Of a DNA stretch of 12,404 bases, positions 9,101 through 12,404 are shown one piece after another (positions within the stretch are counted from its first letter, which is position 1; each line of letters begins with the position of its first letter). A program made the translations under genes and the position numbers. The stretch is from Cylindrotheca closterium (lineage: Eukaryota > Bacillariophyta > Bacillariophyceae > Bacillariales > Bacillariaceae). Location of the stretch: NCBI GenBank assembly GCA_933822405.4, contig CAKOGP040001968.1, positions 1 through 12,404 on the forward strand, given 5' to 3'. The notes under the pieces were generated by a model. The model did no database searches. It had not been told where the DNA came from and saw nothing but the letters and a program-made list of their open reading frames with translations.

Positions 9101-9131
9101 GTGGCGATCTCCTCTACTGTAGAGTCGCCAC
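9101..9131. repeat. Compound hairpin upstream of the helicase gene
   Basis: GTGGCGA (9101-9107) pairs with TCGCCAC (9125-9131). Inside it, CTCTAC (9112-9117) pairs with GTAGAG (9119-9124) around a single T. Together they make a 13-bp stem with a four-base bulge (9108-9111). It lies about 190 bp upstream of the first helicase ATG and could be a regulatory site, but its function is unknown. Confidence 0.5.
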
Positions 9132-9290
9132 CATAAGAATCGAGGGAGTCGACCTTCTATGACTTTGAAGTACGTGTTCGAAGGAACCTATCTTCGATAC
9201 ACGTTTTACTTGCCTTTGGTCTCCACGGTTCCGATACTTCATCATAATATTTACTTCACATCATTTCAACAAAATAATTACAGGTTGTTG

Positions 9291-9432
9291 AGCCCAACGA
9301 TTCCTAACGGAAGATCTTCCTCACGCAATCGTATTTATTTCAAAGTATTTACCCTCTATTGTTAAACACTAACTACTACTTCTGAGCCCGACCGTGCTCC
9401 ACTTTCAAACCCTTTGAGCCCAATCGTGCTCC
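9291..9432 (+). repeat. GAGCCC...GTGCTCC short repeats upstream of the gag-like ORF
   Basis: GAGCCCGACCGTGCTCC (9384-9400) and GAGCCCAATCGTGCTCC (9416-9432) are 17-mers differing at two positions, 32 bp apart. A related partial copy, GAGCCCAACGATTCC, stands at 9291-9305. Each full copy can fold as GAGC...GCTC. They sit just upstream of the ATG at 9467 and could be transcription-factor sites or remnants of an element's leader. Confidence 0.5.
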
Positions 9433-9466
9433 TCAATATCATACCATTGTCAACACAAGAAGAGCA

Positions 9467-9987
9467 ATGGCTGATCAACAAGATGCCGCATTCGCGGACA
9501 TTGCACAAACCTTGCAAGTGTTGCAACAAATGCTAGCTGTACAAGGAACTGGTCCCAAGAAAGGTGGCTTCACAATCGACTCCCAAGACCACAACGCACG
9601 TTCAATTGCCCCCTTTTGTTTGTCCTTCAAGAAACCAGAATCTGAGGGAGGTGCGAAGTATGTTATTGGTGACACTAAACAGTACAATGGTGCAACTTGG
9701 CATTTCTGCTGTTGTATCAAAAACCATAACAACCTCAAATGGCACACTCATCCCACGGCCGAATGCAAACCCCCATCAGCTGATTAAAAGATGAGGCTGC
9801 CAGAAAGAAGGCCGCCGTAGAAGCTGCCAAAGCAAAGATGCTGACACCCATTGATGAATCCACTGTTGCCCCTAACGCAAGGGACACCACAACAGCCCTC
9901 CTTGCCAATGCCCTCGCGATGATCGGCCAAGATGACGCCCTTCATGACATCATTTCTGAGGCGCTTTCTGCTCTTCATCAAACCTGA
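9467..9987 (+). pseudogene. Small zinc-binding, gag-like retroelement ORF with frameshift
   Basis: The first frame (9467-9787, 106 aa) begins MADQQDAAFADIAQTLQVLQ and contains YVIGDTKQYNGATWHFCCC, then an NH...KWHTHP...C run. This Cys/His spacing could bind zinc and resembles a segment I associate with gag-like proteins of diatom Copia-type elements (recollection, not checked). It stops at TAA 9785-9787. In another frame, protein-like sequence resumes at once: DEAARKKAAVEAAKAK (from 9790), then an acidic and helical tail with LLANALAMIGQDDALHDIIS, ending at TGA 9985-9987. Both halves together would be about 173 aa, so one small indel near 9782-9790 probably broke a single gene. An intron or programmed slippage is possible, but I see no classic slippery heptamer in register. 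No reverse transcriptase or integrase follows in the window. Confidence 0.5.
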
Positions 9988-10054
9988 CGATTCTGTCAAT
10001 GCATTAATGCTCTAATTTGCTCTGCTTTCTTTTGCATCCTTTATGCATTGTTGC

Positions 10055-10350
10055 ATTGGCCTTCACTTGCCCTTGGCTTTGTCTACGACTGGCTCTCTTC
10101 CACCAGCCTTCACCTTTGTACCATCGGGTACCACATTCTTTTTGCCATCTTTCATTGGCCTTCCATCCTCACCAAACAAATCTGGACCGTACTCTCTTGC
10201 TCCTGCCTCTTCCTTTGTACCCTCTGGTACCACTTCTTTTTCGCCATCTTAGATTGGCCTTCACCCACTGACACTATTGGTTACCTTTTGTACGTATTCT
10301 TTTGTTGGAAGTTTTCCATCTACTTAAGCTTTGCACCTTCTGATGCCACT
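10055..10350. repeat. 99-bp tandem repeat, about three diverged copies
   Basis: ATTGGCCTTC anchors occur at 10055, 10154 and 10253, exactly 99 bp apart. A second anchor, CCTTTGTACC with GGTACCAC following, occurs at 10113 and 10212, also 99 bp apart. The third copy is weaker and has lost length further right. Because 99 is a multiple of three, reading frames persist through the repeat on both strands. Confidence 0.75.
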
Positions 10351-10428
10351 TTCTTCCATATTGGCTTCCTGTCCGATGGGAAGAAAGGCAGGAATGTTTC
10401 CTTGTGTTGGCGGCACTCGAATTTTCAT
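10063..10428 (-). pseudogene. Degenerate gene encoding 33-aa DGxKxVVPxGTK repeats
   Basis: On the minus strand, 10248-10063 reads 61 codons made of two 33-residue-period repeats: DGEKEVVPEGTKEEAG... and DGKKNVVPDGTKVKAG..., linked by GPDLFGEDGRPMK. It stops at TGA 10063-10065. Just upstream is a TAA (10249-10251) within RPI-stop-DGEK, and beyond it a third, frameshifted copy recognisable as KPIWKKVASEGAKLK. The frame further upstream starts with an ATG at 10428-10426 (MKIRVPPTQGNIPAFLPIGQ). The charged, periodic composition looks more like a real ancestral protein than the Trp/Phe/Leu-rich plus-strand frame, but no family is recognised. With at least two stops and a frameshift it is not intact. 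No function is proposed. Confidence 0.4.
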
Positions 10429-10434
10429 TATTGA

Positions 10435-11187
10435 CTATTGGAGAAATGGAGATTTGTTTGGACTAATATATTCCCTGGCTCTTATCAGTGATTGTGAACG
10501 GGTTATTCAGTTGTGTCTTGTGTCGACTCATCGGAGTGAATAAGATACGAAATGCGAACAGAGGAAAACAGGACCAAGTAATGGGAGCAAAACGCTATTT
10601 TACTCCTGGTACGATTATCCTTGTTGGGATATGACAAAATATGAGTTTTTACGTTCCAAAAGAAACTATTCAAGTACAAGGTTTTCAACACGTGCGATCG
10701 GATTTTGATCGTGATGTCGGGATTCGACGCAAGTCTGCCGGACAATCTGTATCCACACAAAAAGGGAAAGACCCTATACAAGTGGAATATCGATGTTGTG
10801 TACAATACAGTAGGGTATAATACAAGATGTCCCAAAGTACTGCATTCAACACAGAATCCTCGAAGAAGTCATCAAGTTCTGTAAACAAGGGATTTTCCAA
10901 GGGAAAATCGTTGAACTCACTTATTTTGTGATTGAATCATCAATTCAAGCCAAACATTAATCAAATAGGAACAATTTCACTCAAAGTATACCTAACACAG
11001 GAGAACTATTGTTGTGAAAGTGTTGTACAGTCGATTACAAATTTAGATTGCAGAGAGTTTGTTCTGAGCACTAAAGGCACTCACGATAGAGCACATTTTG
11101 CTTTATTCAATCACAAAAGGCAACAAAACAAATTTACGTCAAGAACAGCACTGCCTTATCTACAAAGGAGTGAGTGATTCGTTGACT
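10435..11187. other. Intergenic stretch, possible LTR/leader of the downstream retroelement
   Basis: No convincing gene is present. Open frames of up to 110 codons on either strand lack motifs. If the gag-like gene at 11188 belongs to an LTR element, its 5' LTR and primer-binding site should lie here. I found no clear TG...CA boundary and no match to a tRNA 3' end. Minor hairpins occur, such as GGAG-C-AAAA...TTTT-A-CTCC near 10581-10607. Confidence 0.35.
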
Positions 11188-12404
11188 ATGGGACGTTCTT
11201 CTTCCGGTGGAGGAAAAGGACATGTGACTCCTCAGAAAGTCAAGAGCAATTTGAGTTCAACAGTTGTGAAACATCTATTTTCAACAAAAGATGAAAACGA
11301 TGGAAAGGCAAGATTGTCGTACGAAGATGCCAAAGAAAGAGTGATTGACTACATCCAAGCTTCTGGAATGAAATGTTCCGAAGACATGGTGAAATTTGAG
11401 ATGGAAAGTCGATCGACTTCAATGCGATCGCTCCAACATTGAATGCTCCAACTCAAACTGAAGCTGTTGCAAGAGAAACAGAGATGGCTCAAAACAAGAT
11501 TCTCTATTCTGCAAAGCTCGAAGAGAACATGTGAAGAGCAGCCTACTTTGAAACAAACAAGCGAACTGTCAAATCAAACATCATGCTGAAGTTTGTGACG
11601 AAAGCGATGGATATCAAGCTTCGAGGTGAAGCCGATTTCATGACTACTCTTGAAGATCCAACCGAACTCTTGAAACGTATTGAACCATTCATGAAGAAGA
11701 GTGCAGATGCTGAGTATGACTTCTTGGATTTCTGGGAAGCCAATCAAAAGTTCTTTGCTATGAAGCAGGGAGCAACTGAAAACTTGATGCATTTCAAGGA
11801 ACGATTCTTGAGACAGGCTGAAGTCATGCAAGATCTATATGGCGTTGCCTGGTTCCAAAATTTTGCAGTCAAGACGAAAGCGTATGCTGCTATTGCTAGC
11901 ACCGATACTACTGCTAGAGACAAGTTCAAGGATGATATCTTTGAAGCAGTTCTTGCAACAGGATTCCTGTCTCCGAAATGTCCAGACAGACTGCTACCAG
12001 AGACTCAATGGAAGCATCCGAAACACTATGTTGATTATGGGAAGAAGCTCAATCTTAATCAGATTGGAGCAACTGTCCCAACTACAGCTACAGTTCCTGG
12101 ACCTTCTCCAGCGACAAGTGTGATCACAGGTGGAACATTGAGTGTTGCGGGAAATGTTAACACACCTTTGCAACTTGCTGGTACTACAGGTACTCAAATG
12201 ATCCAAGTTCCTACAGGTAATCAAATGATGCAAGTTCCTTCGGGAATGCAGCTCATGCAGATTCCAACTCAAGGTGACGGCACTGTTACTGTCCCTTATT
12301 CTATGAATGCTAACGGTGAGATTGCGTTCAGTGGAATGCAACTCAGCCAACAAGGCTTCTGTGGTGCTCAAGTGCGCCAAGGATTCGATGCAACTCAAGC
12401 TCGA
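11188..12404 (+). pseudogene. LTR-retrotransposon gag-like gene (Copia-type probable), partial
   Basis: Translation starts at ATG 11188 (MGRSSSGGGKGHVTPQKVKS) and runs to a TGA at 11440-11442. The protein plainly continues in another frame from about 11415 (DFNAIAPTLNAPTQTEAVAR) to the window end. That frame is interrupted only by a TGA at 11532-11534, where CGA (Arg) would fit. So one frameshift and one likely C-to-T nonsense change break it. The core contains KLRGEADF...LEDPTELLKRIEPFMKK, then EYDFLDFWEANQKFFAMKQG and LMHFKERFLRQAEVM. This is the layout of gag capsid-like domains in diatom Copia elements, as I recall them. After about 12060 the protein turns into a Thr/Pro/Gln/Met-rich tail with 9-residue repeats. 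No zinc knuckle or polymerase is reached before the window ends. Assignment to Copia rather than Gypsy is inference. Confidence 0.65.
12186..12266 (+). repeat. Three in-frame 27-bp repeats in the gag-like tail
   Basis: Units at 12186-12212, 12213-12239 and 12240-12266 encode TGTQMIQVP, TGNQMMQVP and SGMQLMQIP. The first two differ at two bases; the third has diverged more. They follow a Thr/Pro-rich linker and are flanked by more Gln/Met-rich sequence. Confidence 0.85.

Larger units (their letters stand above)
8913..9466. other. Helicase 5' region and spacer to the retroelement-like block
   Basis: This 554-bp stretch has no convincing gene. On the minus strand an ATG at 9087-9085 opens an 81-codon frame that overlaps the helicase start in another frame; if transcribed, it would act as an overlapping upstream ORF. 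A compound hairpin at 9101-9131 and GAGCCC repeats at 9291-9432 are described separately. Confidence 0.4.

Noticed and set aside
9782..9790. Programmed ribosomal frameshift in the gag-like ORF
   Set aside because: No X XXY YYZ heptamer stands in the right register and no downstream pseudoknot is evident; a plain indel is simpler.
10048..10434. Plus-strand 128-aa hydrophobic, membrane-like protein
   Set aside because: It lies over the 99-bp repeat and its Trp/Phe/Leu/Cys-rich composition is what the antisense of a Lys/Glu/Gly-rich repeat gives; no start context or family motif.

Overview
The window looks like nuclear DNA of a eukaryotic microalga, most probably a diatom. Two genes are interrupted by short GT-AG introns (56-90 bp) that rejoin the frames exactly. 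Several sequences resemble diatom-type families: a glycosyltransferase with a PIRASDKC motif, a DEDWF-less but DEKWF-bearing Tc1/mariner-like transposase, and an LTR-retrotransposon gag. No species can be assigned from sequence alone. All family names below come from motif reading; no search was run.

Layout, left to right. Positions 1-1065 (minus strand) hold a decayed protein that combines a XPG/FEN1-like (PIN-fold) nuclease segment with a SWIM-type zinc-finger-like segment. It is open for about 355 codons apart from one TAG and runs off the left edge. Its upstream end is cut by a ~650-bp block (1054-1705) packed with about 17 direct and inverted copies of TTTACGACA. About 540 bp with no recognisable gene follow. 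Then comes a 5'-truncated DD38D Tc1/mariner-like transposase (2245-3177, minus), abutting an (AAC)n simple repeat.

The centre carries the two genes that look functional, arranged convergently. The first is a three-exon type II membrane protein of the fucosyltransferase-like kind (3831-5719, plus, 580 aa). The second is a five-exon DEAD-box RNA helicase with a GUCT-like region, an RGG tail and an organelle-type N-terminus (8912-6154, minus, 825 aa). The helicase probably acts in RNA maturation or ribosome assembly in a mitochondrion or plastid; the glycosyltransferase probably acts in the Golgi. Nothing suggests the two work together.

The right third (9,150-12,404) is repeat and mobile-element territory. 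It holds a small zinc-binding gag-like ORF with a frameshift (9467-9987), a 99-bp tandem repeat (10055 to about 10350) whose minus strand encodes a degenerate 33-aa repeat, and an LTR-retrotransposon gag-like gene (11188 to the window end) broken by one frameshift and one TGA. That gag ends in 27-bp in-frame repeats.

The most unusual items are the nuclease + SWIM-like pseudogene with its adjoining palindromic array, and the 99-bp repeat with open reading on both strands. The two central genes look like ordinary host genes with confidently reconstructed splicing.
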